This document shows positions 18,088-26,688 of a DNA stretch of 64,000 bases, in pieces; positions within the stretch are counted from its first letter, which is position 1, and each line of letters opens with the position of its first letter. The stretch comes from JAJRQY01 sp965224435. GTDB lineage: Bacteria; Actinomycetota; Acidimicrobiia; Acidimicrobiales; SZUA-35. Below the pieces are notes generated by a model. It saw only the letters and a program-made list of their open reading frames with translations. It had not been told where the DNA came from and ran no database searches. The translations under genes were made by a program, and so were the position numbers. The DNA lies in contig OZ245048.1 of the NCBI GenBank assembly GCA_965224435.1, positions 2,914,001 through 2,978,000 of the forward strand, given 5' to 3'.

Positions 18088-19296
18088 CTAAGGCAAGTAA
18101 GGCCTTGGGTTAACCGGGGCACCATTGGACCGGATCTCGAAGTGGAGATGGGGCCCGGTCGACTGCCCGGTCGAGCCGACATAGCCAATCACTTCACCGC
18201 GGCCGACACCTTGGCCAACCGTCACCGCGATCTTTGACTGATGCGCATAGAGGGTGGTCAAGCCGTTGCCGTGGCTGATTACTACCGCATTGCCATAGCC
18301 GCCGAGCCAGCCAGCCGAAATCACCGTGCCACCCTTGGATGCGGCGATCGCCGAGCCAGAGCCAGCAGCAAGGTCGATGCCCTTGTGAAGCCGGCGAGTG
18401 CCGTGGATGGGATGAACTCGATAGCCGTATCCACTGGTGATCGGAGCCGAGAGCGGCCACTGAAACCCATGAGATGATGGATTGCCAGCGCTGGGGGCCG
18501 GAGCAGGAGGTGGCGCCGCTGCTTTGGCTTCTTCGCGACGGATGAACTCGGTAAGTTTGGCTTCTTCGGCCTGGGCCTCTGCTAGTTCTGCTTGCCACCT
18601 CCGAACCCGAGTCTCCATCTCGGCCTTCAGCTCAGCCTGTATTGCCTGCTGCCCCTCAAGGTCAACCAGGATGATGGCCAGCTCGGCCTCAATCCTGGTG
18701 GACTCGGTCAGGGCGTTGTCTGCCCGAACCTCCGCAATATCGCGATCTTCTTGCACGATGAGGAGCTGTTCCAGCAACTCTTCGGTGTCGGCCTTGACCT
18801 CATCAAGCAGGGCTTCCTGCCGCAATGCGCGAGTAACGTCATCGACCTGGAGGAAGCCAGTCGCTCCCTCGCCAGCGGTGACGAATCCAGAGACTGCCGT
18901 CTGCGAGAGCTGAATTTCGAGCCCAACCTGCGCGGCCTCAGCAGCCTCCACCTCCGCTCTCGCTAGCAGGAGCTCGGACTGATGGAGAGCCAGCTGTCGC
19001 TGGGCCTCACTAACCCGAAGTTGCTGCGCATCGACCAGCTCAGTTATCGCACCAAGCGCTGCAGCCACTTCGGCATCATCGGCCTTCGCCGCGTCAAGCT
19101 CGGCGGCAGCTGCAGCCTTCTCTTGACGGGCTTGTTCTCGCTCATCTCGAGCATCATCGATTGAGTCTTGGCCATTGGCGGGCAGGGAAGCCCAGAATCC
19201 CGGTGATGCAACGCTAGCCAGGGTGAGGATGGCCAATAGAGCGATTCTGCGCGCCGATCTGGCCAACCACCGAACTCGACGAGTCTCATCAGGCAT
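18088..19296 (-). CDS. M23 peptidoglycan endopeptidase with coiled coil (EnvC/NlpD-like)
   Basis: Secreted cell-wall protein of 402 residues. A signal peptide (ARRIALLAILTLASVASPGFWASLPANGQ) is followed by about 200 residues of heptad-rich coiled coil (DDARDEREQARQEKAAAAAE and onward) and a C-terminal LytM/M23 domain. The zinc residues are in LHKGIDLAAG (HxxxD) and GPHLHFEIR (HxH), so the enzyme looks catalytically competent, not a degenerate activator. ATG 19296 lies behind a strong GGAGGAGG; the open frame above it is not needed. Such proteins cleave peptide cross-links and often act in daughter-cell separation. Confidence 0.92.
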   Translation of the reverse strand: MPDETRRVRWLARSARRIALLAILTLASVASPGFWASLPANGQDSIDDARDEREQARQEKAAAAAELDAAKADDAEVAAALGAITELVDAQQLRVSEAQRQLALHQSELLLARAEVEAAEAAQVGLEIQLSQTAVSGFVTAGEGATGFLQVDDVTRALRQEALLDEVKADTEELLEQLLIVQEDRDIAEVRADNALTESTRIEAELAIILVDLEGQQAIQAELKAEMETRVRRWQAELAEAQAEEAKLTEFIRREEAKAAAPPPAPAPSAGNPSSHGFQWPLSAPITSGYGYRVHPIHGTRRLHKGIDLAAGSGSAIAASKGGTVISAGWLGGYGNAVVISHGNGLTTLYAHQSKIAVTVGQGVGRGEVIGYVGSTGQSTGPHLHFEIRSNGAPVNPRPYLP

Positions 19297-19375
19297 TCCA
19301 ACCTCCTCCACGAAGCTCACGGCGCCCACACGGTCACCCCACCTACTGACAGCCAAGCACTGTAGCCTCCTGATC

Positions 19376-19723
19376 ATGCATCCGTTTCTCGTTGGCCTGA
19401 GACCTCTGGTAGCCGAGTGTGGCGGCGAGATCATCGAAGCGTCTGAACTCACGGATGGCGATATCCCACTCCACTGGGAGGGCGAACTTGTCGGGGCCTA
19501 CCGGCCTGGAGGTCTGCAGGGGGCCTTGGAACGTCTGGTCAAACAGGTCGAGCGAGAGATGGGAGCCCCGATCGGCGGGCTGGACCGAGCGGCCAAACAG
19601 GAAGCGGTTCGACGTCTCGACGAACTCGGTGCTTTCAACCTGCGAAAGGCGGTTGAGGACATCGCTGACTTCCTCCAGGTCAGCCGTTTCACCATCTATA
19701 ACTATCTGAACTCTCAGCCCTAG
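19376..19723 (+). CDS. Small DauR-like HTH regulator
   Basis: Protein of 115 residues whose C-terminal half matches the DNA-binding domain of YheO/DauR-type regulators: KQEAVRRLDELGAFNLRKAVEDIADFLQVSRFTIYNYLN. The N-terminal half (LVGLRPLVAECGGEIIEASELTDGDIPLHWEGELVGAYRP) is short compared with the PAS-like sensor of full YheO proteins (about 220 residues in total). There is no ribosome site, but TAGCCT lies seven bases before ATG 19376, as expected for a leaderless transcript. The stop is 12 bp before the thiamine-binding-type gene, so both are probably co-transcribed. Confidence 0.78.
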   Translation: MHPFLVGLRPLVAECGGEIIEASELTDGDIPLHWEGELVGAYRPGGLQGALERLVKQVEREMGAPIGGLDRAAKQEAVRRLDELGAFNLRKAVEDIADFLQVSRFTIYNYLNSQP

Positions 19724-19735
19724 AAGGAGCCCGCT

Positions 19736-20029
19736 GTGCCAAACCAAGATCAGCCGGATCAAGAAGACCGGACCCAAGCCAATGCTGGGTCCGCAACCCT
19801 CAGTCTTGAATTCACCGTCGAACCCTTTGTCGAATCGAATCCAGGGCCACATGTGCAGGCCGCCATCGCCGCGGCCACGAATGTTGACGGTCTGCTCACC
19901 GAGGTTGGACCCTTTGGCACAGTGGTTTCTGGTCCACGGGACCAGGTTCTCATTACGACGCAGGAGATCCTGGAAGCAGCCTTCGCCAGCGGGGCCTCCC
20001 GAATCAGCCTGCAGCTAACAGCGGACTAA
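19736..20029 (+). CDS. MTH1187/YkoF-type thiamine-binding family protein
   Basis: Small ferredoxin-like-fold protein of 97 residues. Recognisable family segments are LEFTVEPF, GPHVQAAIAAA, TEVGPFGTVVSG and ASRISLQL. Members of the MTH1187/YkoF group bind thiamine or its precursors in some bacteria; in this lineage the role is unproven. The start is GTG 19736 with AAGGAGC at the right distance. It follows the DauR-like regulator closely, which may control it. The 20-residue N-terminus (NQDQPDQEDRTQANAG) is polar and probably disordered. Confidence 0.78.
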   Translation: MPNQDQPDQEDRTQANAGSATLSLEFTVEPFVESNPGPHVQAAIAAATNVDGLLTEVGPFGTVVSGPRDQVLITTQEILEAAFASGASRISLQLTAD

Positions 20030-20108
20030 CGAATTCGCTGACCGAAGGCAATATCGACTTGAGTATCCGGTAGTTTCGTGTCGATCATCCAAACCGGAGG
20101 AACTGCCC

Positions 20109-20621
20109 ATGACTGACGCCAACCCGGACCGCGAAGAACTGGACTGGCAAACGTATGGGACAGCGGCCCGCCAGCTGGCTGCCATGGTGGCCGAGAGCGA
20201 CTTTCGCCCCGACATGATTCTCGCCATTGCCAGAGGCGGTCTCTTCGTTGCTGGCTCGTTGGGCTACGCATTGTCGGTCAAGAACCTGTACGTGATGAAC
20301 CTGGAGTTCTATTCCGGTGTTGATGCCCGTCTCGACGTTCCAATCATGTTGCCTCCCTATTTCGACAAGGTCGATCTGACTGGCGCCAAAATTCTCGTCG
20401 CCGATGACGTCGCTGACACTGGACACACCCTAAAAGCGGTGCATGAGTTTTGCCAGGATGTCGTCGCCGAGTCGCGTACGGCCGTTCTTTACCAGAAGTC
20501 ACACTCTCTCGTGAAGTGCGACTATGTCTGGAAGCACACCGACCAGTGGATCAACTTCCCCTGGTCAACCGAGCCTCCCCTCGCCAGTCAAGCCGACGGG
20601 AATGTCGTTCTCGATGCCTGA
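20109..20621 (+). CDS. Purine-type phosphoribosyltransferase
   Basis: Type I phosphoribosyltransferase of 170 residues. The PRPP-binding loop is ILVADDVADTGHTL, with the acidic pair DD and the TGHT phosphate loop. The early IARGGLFVAG and the late YVWKHTDQWINFPW segments resemble xanthine/hypoxanthine-type salvage enzymes, so salvage of a 6-oxopurine is likely; the exact base is not settled by sequence alone. ATG 20109 follows GGAGGA. It stands alone, with a single-domain response regulator 109 bp downstream. Confidence 0.87.
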   Translation: MTDANPDREELDWQTYGTAARQLAAMVAESDFRPDMILAIARGGLFVAGSLGYALSVKNLYVMNLEFYSGVDARLDVPIMLPPYFDKVDLTGAKILVADDVADTGHTLKAVHEFCQDVVAESRTAVLYQKSHSLVKCDYVWKHTDQWINFPWSTEPPLASQADGNVVLDA

Positions 20622-20730
20622 GGTCTTCGCTGGGCGACACACTTGAGTGAAACACCCAGCGCCACTCCCCATTGCTCCCTGTCGACTACGGTGCTGATCA
20701 AACGGGCGTATCAGGAATCGAGGCATCATC

Positions 20731-21138
20731 GTGATTGAGGCGCATCCGGCATCTGACTCTGAGCCGGAAGGTTCCCAAAGACCGACCAAGGTCCTCATTC
20801 TTGAAGATGAGCCAACGCTCCTGGAGCTTATATCGGAGATGTTGGCACTGCGAGGCATGGATGTGACGTCAACCAACACGGTTGCAGCTGCACGTCACCA
20901 ATTCACGTTGACGACCTTCGATCTTTTTCTTACCGACATCGTCGTGGAGGGCGAGTTTTCTGGTGCTTCCTTGGCTAAGGAAGCGCAAGAACAGGGCAAG
21001 GCTGGTCGAGTTGTTGTCATGTCTGGGCATCCGAAGCAGCGAGCGCTCGCCGGTCAGGACAATACCGAACGCCTCCGGTTTCTCAAGAAGCCATTCTCCT
21101 ACGACGAACTCATAGAAATCGTTTCCACCACCGACTAG
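20731..21138 (+). CDS. Single-domain response regulator
   Basis: Stand-alone receiver protein of 135 residues without output domain. A 12-residue polar N-terminus precedes the REC fold: acidic pair in ILEDEPT, phospho-acceptor Asp in FLTDIVV, Ser switch in VVVMSGHP and Lys in FLKKPFS. The start is GTG 20731. No histidine kinase is adjacent, so it belongs to a phosphorelay encoded elsewhere or acts by protein contact. Confidence 0.87.
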   Translation: MIEAHPASDSEPEGSQRPTKVLILEDEPTLLELISEMLALRGMDVTSTNTVAAARHQFTLTTFDLFLTDIVVEGEFSGASLAKEAQEQGKAGRVVVMSGHPKQRALAGQDNTERLRFLKKPFSYDELIEIVSTTD

Positions 21139-21177
21139 ATCCAGCGTCATCACAGGCCAGCGACGTTGTGAGCACGT

Positions 21178-21363
21178 CAACCCTGCGGGTTGGGCAAGCA
21201 ACTCACCTTCCGGTCGTGGTTCCCTGACAAGGAACCATCCTGGGCCAGCGATGTTTGGAGCGCTAGCGAGAAACTCGAGTTTCGCCGAAGGCGAAAACTG
21301 GGAAGTTCGGCCGCAGGCCGATACTTCAAGGAACTCCCGAGGCCCTCAGGGCCGAAGAGTTCC
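21178..21363. repeat. Run of five short hairpins between REC gene and tRNA
   Basis: Non-coding stretch with five successive stem-loops: CAACCC/GGGTTG (21178-21192), TGGTTCC/GGAACCA (21217-21237), TTTCGCC/GGCGAAA (21280-21296), CGGCC/GGCCG with outer GAAGT/ACTTC (21302-21327), and GGCCC/GGGCC inside GGAACTC/GAGTTCC (21330-21363). Four of the loops are three bases. No T-run follows, so classic termination is not evident. It lies between the convergent ends of the REC gene and tRNA-Ala and accounts for most of the 330-bp gap between protein genes. Confidence 0.6.
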
Positions 21364-21365
21364 CG

Positions 21366-21439
21366 TGGAGATGAGGGGATTCGAACCCCTGGCCTCCTCG
21401 ATGCGACCGAGGCGCTCTAGCCAACTGAGCTACATCCCC
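21366..21439 (-). tRNA. tRNA-Ala (anticodon CGC)
   Basis: Full cloverleaf of 74 nt. The acceptor stem is GGGGATG/CATCTCC with the alanine identity pair G3-U70; the D stem is GCTC/GAGC, the anticodon stem CCTCG/CGAGG with loop GTCGCAT (anticodon CGC, codon GCG), and the T stem AGGGG/CCCCT with loop TTCGAAT. Discriminator base A73; the 3' CCA is not encoded. Confidence 0.95.
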
Positions 21440-21469
21440 TTGTGGGGCCAACTGAACAACTCTGTCGGT

Positions 21470-21943
21470 CTAGCGACCTTCCGCCGTCCGTGCATAGACG
21501 GGATTCGGCACATGGTCGACATTGAGCATCGTGACCTTGGCTCCTTGCTCACGTTGCACCCCGCCGACCCGAGCGGCCATCACGGTGTAGGCCACGAGGA
21601 GCACATCGATGATGAGGTTCTGGACTACAAACGCACCACGGAAGACAATCGCAAGGACAAGTGAGACCACGGCAGCAATCCCAAGGCCAAGAAAGACCTG
21701 AAGACGACGTCGTTGAGCACTCTGTCGTCCCATGGAAGCCATGCCGGGTCGAGAAGACGAGGATGGGCGACTGCCTTTGCCGATACCGGGGCTAGATCCC
21801 AAGACAGACATCTCACGATTGAAGTGGCCAACCGGATCGCGACGAGCCCGATCAAATAGGCTCTGAAGTACCGGCCGACCGAGAACCCAAATCCAGACAG
21901 TGGCGAGGCCCACAATCACGATGGCTTGAACTGGATTCGGCAC
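21470..21943 (-). CDS. Conserved membrane protein downstream of moaC
   Basis: Protein of about 157 residues with an N-terminal helix (VQAIVIVGLATVWIWVLG), a central DPVGHFNREMSVLG motif, a Ser/Arg-rich linker (GSRPSSSSRPGMASMGRQSAQRRR) and two closely spaced C-terminal helices (LQVFLGLGIAAVVSLVLAIVF and FVVQNLIIDVLLVAYTVMAARV). Comparable membrane proteins with a 'F-R-x-SVL' motif occur in actinobacteria near molybdopterin genes; function unknown. GTG 21943 is my preferred start; the frame runs up to 22048. It points the same way as moaC, 129 bp downstream of it. Confidence 0.7.
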   Translation of the reverse strand: MPNPVQAIVIVGLATVWIWVLGRPVLQSLFDRARRDPVGHFNREMSVLGSSPGIGKGSRPSSSSRPGMASMGRQSAQRRRLQVFLGLGIAAVVSLVLAIVFRGAFVVQNLIIDVLLVAYTVMAARVGGVQREQGAKVTMLNVDHVPNPVYARTAEGR

Positions 21944-22072
21944 TGAATGACTTCTTTCTGGCTGCAGCATCCTCTCGGCGGGTCGAGGGTGCTGCCAAAG
22001 CGTAACAAAACTACTACAGACCGCGCAGAGCAACAACCAGAAGAGCAAATACTGTTGGCAGTAATCGCGGCC

Positions 22073-22597
22073 TCAGCCGAGCGTCTCATCGATTGCTTCT
22101 GTCCGGCTATACGTGCCGGAACGACCACCACTCTTTTCCCACAACGCAATCTGGTCGATCGTCATGGATTTGTCGGCGGCTTTACACATGTCATAGATGG
22201 TCAAGGCCGCTACTGACACTGCGGTCAGCGCCTCCATCTCAATTCCCGTCCGCTCCACAATGTCGACCTGGCATTCGATTTCGATGGATGTGTCTTGAAT
22301 ATCGAAATCGACGCTGACAGCGCCGACCATGATCGGGTGGCAGAGCGGAATCAGGTCGCTGGTCTTCTTGGCCGCCTGAATTCCAGCTATGCGGGCGACG
22401 GCAAGCACATCACCCTTCGGCACCCCACCCTCGGCAATCAGTTTGATCGTGCTGGCAAGCATGGTGATCCGACCACGAGCGACTGCGCGTCGAGCAGTCT
22501 GATCTTTTTGAGTGACGTCCACCATTCTGGCTTGACCTTGTGAGTCCAGATGACTCAGCTTCTGCTCTGGCAAATCATGGGGTTCAGCATTGCTCAT
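22073..22597 (-). CDS. moaC: Cyclic pyranopterin monophosphate synthase
   Basis: Second step of molybdenum cofactor synthesis: conversion of 3',8-cyclo-GTP to cyclic pyranopterin monophosphate. Of the 174 residues, the family hallmarks are MVDVTQKDQTARRAVARG, AKKTSDLIPLCHPI (catalytic Lys and His region), ERTGIEMEALTAVSVAALTIYDMCKAADK and EKSGGRSG. Start at ATG 22597 (GTG 22600 just before it is possible); moaA ends at 22601, so the two are coupled. Together with moaA and moeA it serves the molybdoenzymes of this window. Confidence 0.96.
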   Translation of the reverse strand: MSNAEPHDLPEQKLSHLDSQGQARMVDVTQKDQTARRAVARGRITMLASTIKLIAEGGVPKGDVLAVARIAGIQAAKKTSDLIPLCHPIMVGAVSVDFDIQDTSIEIECQVDIVERTGIEMEALTAVSVAALTIYDMCKAADKSMTIDQIALWEKSGGRSGTYSRTEAIDETLG

Positions 22598-22600
22598 CAC

Positions 22601-23668
22601 TCAGCCGCCAAGTTGAGACATTGACTTGGATGGCCTAATGAAGTGGACCTGACCAATGGCGTGACCAGCCCACTTTCGATCAACTTCGCCAGCCACTGCG
22701 GCCAGGAGTGCGTCATCACTCCCCCCGTTGCGCATGATGTCTCGCAGATCAACATGCTCAAGACCAAACAAGCAATTCCGAAGCTGGCCCTCGGCTGACA
22801 GCCGCATCCGATCGCAGGATTCACAGAACGGCTCGGTCACGCTCGCGATTATCCCGAACTCCGATCCAGGTGAACCGAGGACAGCATCGCGATAGCCGAA
22901 GCGCTCAGCGGGGGAAGACCCCCGCTCCAATGGCTCGAAGTCAAACTCGGCGGCAGCTTGTTCCAGAATTTCAGCCCGGGAAACAACCCGCTCCTCGGTC
23001 CACTCGCCCTGGGCATCAAGGGGCATGAATTCGATAAATCGAATGGTCACACCCTTGTCGCGGCCAAGTTGCAGGAACCGACTCACTTCGTCGTGGTTGA
23101 TTCCTCGCATCAGCACCGCATTAACCTTGACCGGAGCGAACCCAGCCTCAACCGCAGCGTCGATGCCCTCAAGAACTCGCGTGAGCTCATCACGGCGGGT
23201 CAGTTCAAGAAAACGTGCCGGATCCAGGGTGTCCAGACTGACATTGAGACGACGCAAACCAGCCTGGTAAAGATCATCAGCAATCAGGGCCAACGTTGCC
23301 CCATTGGTAGTCATCGAAATGTCGATCGGCTCGCCGGTCGCCCGGACACGGAGCTTGGACAACTTGGCAACAAGCAGTGGCAACCGAGCTCGAATCGTCG
23401 GCTCACCACCAGTGAGGCGAACCGATCCAACACCAGCCCGATTCACCAACAGGGCCGTGATTCGCTCAATCTCCTCAAAGGACAGAAGGTCGGCCCGATC
23501 AACCCAGGTCATCCCCTCTTCAGGCATGCAATAGGCACACCGAAAGTTACACCGGTCCGTCACCGAAATCCGAAGGTCGGAATGCACTCGATCGAACTTG
23601 TCGACGAGGACCGATTGTTTGGTGTTCTTCTGTGTGTCGTGGTTCTGTGCTGGCTGATCTAGCGACAT
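22601..23668 (-). CDS. moaA: GTP 3',8-cyclase
   Basis: Radical-SAM enzyme starting molybdenum cofactor synthesis from GTP, 355 residues. The SAM-cluster cysteines are C40, C44 and C47 (RCNFRCAYC). The C-terminal second Fe-S cluster is in FCESCDRMRLSAEGQLRNCLFG, and the protein ends in the required Gly-Gly tail. RLTGGEPTIR is the SAM-contact segment. It is followed directly by moaC and preceded by moeA (113-bp gap containing no gene), all on the minus strand. Confidence 0.97.
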   Translation of the reverse strand: MSLDQPAQNHDTQKNTKQSVLVDKFDRVHSDLRISVTDRCNFRCAYCMPEEGMTWVDRADLLSFEEIERITALLVNRAGVGSVRLTGGEPTIRARLPLLVAKLSKLRVRATGEPIDISMTTNGATLALIADDLYQAGLRRLNVSLDTLDPARFLELTRRDELTRVLEGIDAAVEAGFAPVKVNAVLMRGINHDEVSRFLQLGRDKGVTIRFIEFMPLDAQGEWTEERVVSRAEILEQAAAEFDFEPLERGSSPAERFGYRDAVLGSPGSEFGIIASVTEPFCESCDRMRLSAEGQLRNCLFGLEHVDLRDIMRNGGSDDALLAAVAGEVDRKWAGHAIGQVHFIRPSKSMSQLGG

Positions 23669-23781
23669 TGGCTCAAACCTGAGTTCGGGTGGGGGTAGTT
23701 CGATGAAACGGACAGTCGATGACGAATGCAGTATCTGCTACCTAGAACAGTAGCTCCCCATTGCTCAATCAATCCAACAGA

Positions 23782-25032
23782 TCAATCCAATAATAGGACT
23801 CGAACCCGGCCGCCAGGTTCGATTCCGTCCCCATCTGGGACAACGGCAAGCCCGTTGGCCCGCGCCATGGCAGTGAGCTGATGCGACCCCTGTCCACCAG
23901 CAGAGCGAGTTTTCCACTCCCCGTCTGAGTCTTGGTACACCACCACCCGCAAGAAGTGAGTCTTACCGTCGAGATAACGGCTCATTCCATCGTCACTGAC
24001 CGCCCAGACTGATAGTCGTTCGGTGTGCTCGCGGCCCATCATCTTCAATAGTGCTGGCCGAGCAAAGAGCTCAAAACTGACCATCGAACTCACCGGGTTG
24101 CCAGGTAAGCCGAAAATCGGAGTCTCCATCAAAAGACCGAACGCCAGGGGTTTTGCTGGCTTGATGGCGACTTGCATCCAATTGAGGTCGCCGAGTCGAG
24201 AAAGCACTCGCTTGACGAAATCGAAATCACCCATGCTGACCCCACCCGAGGTGACGAGTGCATCACAGGGATCGGCGGCATCTGATCCGACGGCCTTGCG
24301 AAGCGCAGCTTCGATCAGTTCTTCGTTGTCGGGCAACGATCCGAGGTCAATGGGAATGCAGCCCGATTCGGCTACTAACGCCAACAGGGTTGGTCGATTT
24401 GAGTCGCGGATCTGTCCTGGCTGTAGTGGGGCTGAACCAGTGACCAACTCGTCACCGGTGGAAAAGATCCCAACCCGAGGTCGTCGGAAAACTTCGACCT
24501 GCTCATAGCCAACGCTAGCCAGGACTCCAAGGTGGGCAGGCGAAAGAACCGCACCTGGTGACAAGACCTCAACCCCGGCCCCAACGTCGTCTCCAGCGGG
24601 GCGAATGTGATTGCCAACCGCAACCTCAGCCAACAGGTCAATACTGAGGGCATCCGATATTGGTCCGTCATGCCCCGCTGCTGACCGGGTTAGCTCGACC
24701 ATGATCACCGCATCGGCACCATCGGGTATCGGCGCGCCGGTCATGATTCGCATGACCTCACCAGCTTGTAACGGCCGCGAGGCTATGGCCCCGGCCGCGA
24801 CGGTTTCTGCAACCGGCAGGGTCCGAGGAGAGTCATCAGTTGCACCAACCGAGTCAGCTGCCCGCAGGGCGAATCCATCCATGGCCGTATTGGCGAATGG
24901 CGGGATTGCTTCTCGGGCGACAACGGCTTGTGCCAGCACAAGACCAAGAGCATCTGACAGTCGAACCGTTGCCGTGGACAAGACCTTGATATCGCCGTGT
25001 ACACGGGCTTGAGCATCAGCCAGAGGAATCAT
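23782..25032 (-). CDS. moeA: Molybdopterin molybdenumtransferase
   Basis: Inserts molybdate into adenylated molybdopterin, 416 residues. Domain segments seen in order: SVDxA-type N-terminus (MIPLADAQARV), PPFANTAMDGFALRAAD, IMTGAPIPDGADAVIMVE, GIFSTGDELV, DSNRPTLLALV, TSGGVSMGDFDFVKRVL, KPAKPLAFG, GLPGNPVSSMVSF and the C-terminal RVLLLD. In actinobacteria this paralogue is often called Glp and sits after galU, as here (51-bp gap). A complete enzyme with no sign of decay. Confidence 0.96.
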   Translation of the reverse strand: MIPLADAQARVHGDIKVLSTATVRLSDALGLVLAQAVVAREAIPPFANTAMDGFALRAADSVGATDDSPRTLPVAETVAAGAIASRPLQAGEVMRIMTGAPIPDGADAVIMVELTRSAAGHDGPISDALSIDLLAEVAVGNHIRPAGDDVGAGVEVLSPGAVLSPAHLGVLASVGYEQVEVFRRPRVGIFSTGDELVTGSAPLQPGQIRDSNRPTLLALVAESGCIPIDLGSLPDNEELIEAALRKAVGSDAADPCDALVTSGGVSMGDFDFVKRVLSRLGDLNWMQVAIKPAKPLAFGLLMETPIFGLPGNPVSSMVSFELFARPALLKMMGREHTERLSVWAVSDDGMSRYLDGKTHFLRVVVYQDSDGEWKTRSAGGQGSHQLTAMARANGLAVVPDGDGIEPGGRVRVLLLD

Positions 25033-25083
25033 GACCCCAAGCTAATGGGCCGGTGGGTCAATCATCGCTCGCCCAGGGACTAG

Positions 25084-25977
25084 CTACACCAAACCTTCGC
25101 GTTTGACCGCTGCCATCAATATCTGGCGGAACTCCGGGGCTAGGTCGTCACGGTCCAGCGCGAAGTCAACTACGGCTCGCAGATAATCGATCTTCATTCC
25201 CGTGTCATAGCGGCCCCCACTGAAGGTGTAGCCGTACATCGACTGGCTACCGAGCAAGCTCAGCATGGCGTCGGTTATCTGGATTTCTCCACCAACACCT
25301 GGCTTGGTCTGCTCAATCTCATCAAAGATCGAGGGGGTGAACAGATAGCGACCCATGATGGCCAGGTTGGATGGAGCGACCTCAGCTGGTGGCTTCTCGA
25401 CCAGGTCGGTCACCTGAACAAGGTTCGAAGAATCAGCAGATCCTGCAACTTGCCTGATGGCGGCACAACCGTAGGAACTGATGTTCTCCTTGGGAACCTC
25501 CATCAAGGCAACAACGGAGGACTCATGTTCCTCATAGGAAGCGATCATGCCTTTGAGAACCGGATTGAGCATGATGTCGTCACCAAGAAGGACCACGAAG
25601 GGTTCATCACCAACATGATTCTTCGCGGTTCCGATGGCATGACCGAGGCCCAGAGCTTCACCCTGGCGCACAAAGTGAATGTCGGCCAGCTCGCTCAAGG
25701 CCCGAATCTGATCCGCTTCAGCAGTCTTGCCTTTCCCGGCAAGAGCAGCTTCTAGCTCTGTGTGCCGGTCGAAATGGTCCTCCATCACCTTCTTGTGACG
25801 AGAAGTGATGATCAGGATGTCTTCAATGCCTGCGTCAACCGCTTCCTCAATGATGTACTGGATGACCGGTCGGTCGATGACCGGCAGCATCTCCTTGGGC
25901 ACAGCCTTGGAAAATGGCAGAAACCGTGTACCAAGACCAGCGGCAGGAATGACGGCTTTGCGAACTGATTTTGGCAT
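25084..25977 (-). CDS. galU: UTP--glucose-1-phosphate uridylyltransferase
   Basis: Forms UDP-glucose for cell envelope and storage glycans, 297 residues. The nucleotide-binding signature is VIPAAGLGTRFLPFSKAVPKEMLP; further family segments are IEDILIITSRHK, FVRQGEALGLGHAI, VVLLGDDIM, GRYLFTPSIF and GRYDTGMKIDYLRA. It is the first gene of the galU-moeA-moaA-moaC run. The 174 bp upstream, shared with the divergent FmdB-type gene, hold no further gene that I can see. Confidence 0.97.
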   Translation of the reverse strand: MPKSVRKAVIPAAGLGTRFLPFSKAVPKEMLPVIDRPVIQYIIEEAVDAGIEDILIITSRHKKVMEDHFDRHTELEAALAGKGKTAEADQIRALSELADIHFVRQGEALGLGHAIGTAKNHVGDEPFVVLLGDDIMLNPVLKGMIASYEEHESSVVALMEVPKENISSYGCAAIRQVAGSADSSNLVQVTDLVEKPPAEVAPSNLAIMGRYLFTPSIFDEIEQTKPGVGGEIQITDAMLSLLGSQSMYGYTFSGGRYDTGMKIDYLRAVVDFALDRDDLAPEFRQILMAAVKREGLV

Positions 25978-26151
25978 GAAAATGATCCTTGAAGATGGGA
26001 TATCTAGCGGGAGATACGCGGAAGCGCAGGAAACGACATTGCTTCTGGATGACCCAGTCGGCCGTCTCGTTCATTTCTTGAACATGACAACCGATCCCCC
26101 GGCGATAGTCTGCCTGTGCTTCCTTCAGATAGTGGAAGCGAGGAGCAAGTA

Positions 26152-26577
26152 ATGCCAACCTATGAATACAAATGCACCGAATGCGGCGAGCACTTCGACG
26201 TTCAGCAATCCATCAAGGATGACACACTGACGACGATGCCGGGCAGCGATCATGAACATCAGGTCAAAAAGGTTTTCCATCCGGTTGGAATCTCCTTCAA
26301 GGGAGACGGCTTCTACAAGAACGACGCCCGATCATCCTCTGCTAAGACCAAGACATCCAGTGACTCAGGTACAAGTTCCTCTGACTCTTCAGACTCCGTG
26401 AAAGGCTCGGCGAAGCCAGGCGAGTCCAAGACCGATTCTTCGGCAAATTCCGACAGCGGCAGTTCCGGTTCTTCAGACTCATCAAACAAGTCCGAGTCAA
26501 CGGGTGGGTCGACCGCCAAGCCTGCTAAGTCGCCCGGGTCAAAGAAGAAGAGCTCCAAGGCAACGTCCTCGAAGTAG
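26152..26577 (+). CDS. FmdB-like protein with incomplete zinc ribbon and Ser/Lys-rich tail
   Basis: Small protein of 141 residues. The first 55 residues fit the FmdB regulatory family: MPTYEYKCTECGEHFDVQQS, then KKVFHPVGISFKGDGFYKNDAR. Normal members have a second CPxCGG knuckle before KVF; here that position reads TTMPGSDHEHQ, so the second Cys pair is missing and only histidines remain as possible ligands. The remaining 85 residues are a low-complexity Ser/Lys/Asp tail, common in actinobacterial members. GAGGAG precedes ATG 26152. Zinc binding is therefore doubtful. It is divergent from galU. Confidence 0.8.
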   Translation: MPTYEYKCTECGEHFDVQQSIKDDTLTTMPGSDHEHQVKKVFHPVGISFKGDGFYKNDARSSSAKTKTSSDSGTSSSDSSDSVKGSAKPGESKTDSSANSDSGSSGSSDSSNKSESTGGSTAKPAKSPGSKKKSSKATSSK

Positions 26578-26688
26578 TCCAGCCATCGGGCTACCTCCCT
26601 TCCTCCAAACATCTCGCAGCCCCTCGATCCAAGCTGAGCCTGCCATCAACCCGTACGGCTTGCCTTCGCATGCCCGAACCGAGGAAGA

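Noticed and set aside
17906..18091. Possible 61-residue gene after the LHG protein
   Set aside because: Non-ATG start at the preceding stop and a Thr/Pro/His-rich product with no conserved look.
21366..21439. tRNA as phage or island attachment site
   Set aside because: No integrase gene and no direct repeat of the tRNA end is visible; flanking genes are ordinary housekeeping genes.
22958..23662. 234-residue + strand reading frame over moaA
   Set aside because: Antisense to a complete radical-SAM gene with all motifs; low-complexity product without family features.
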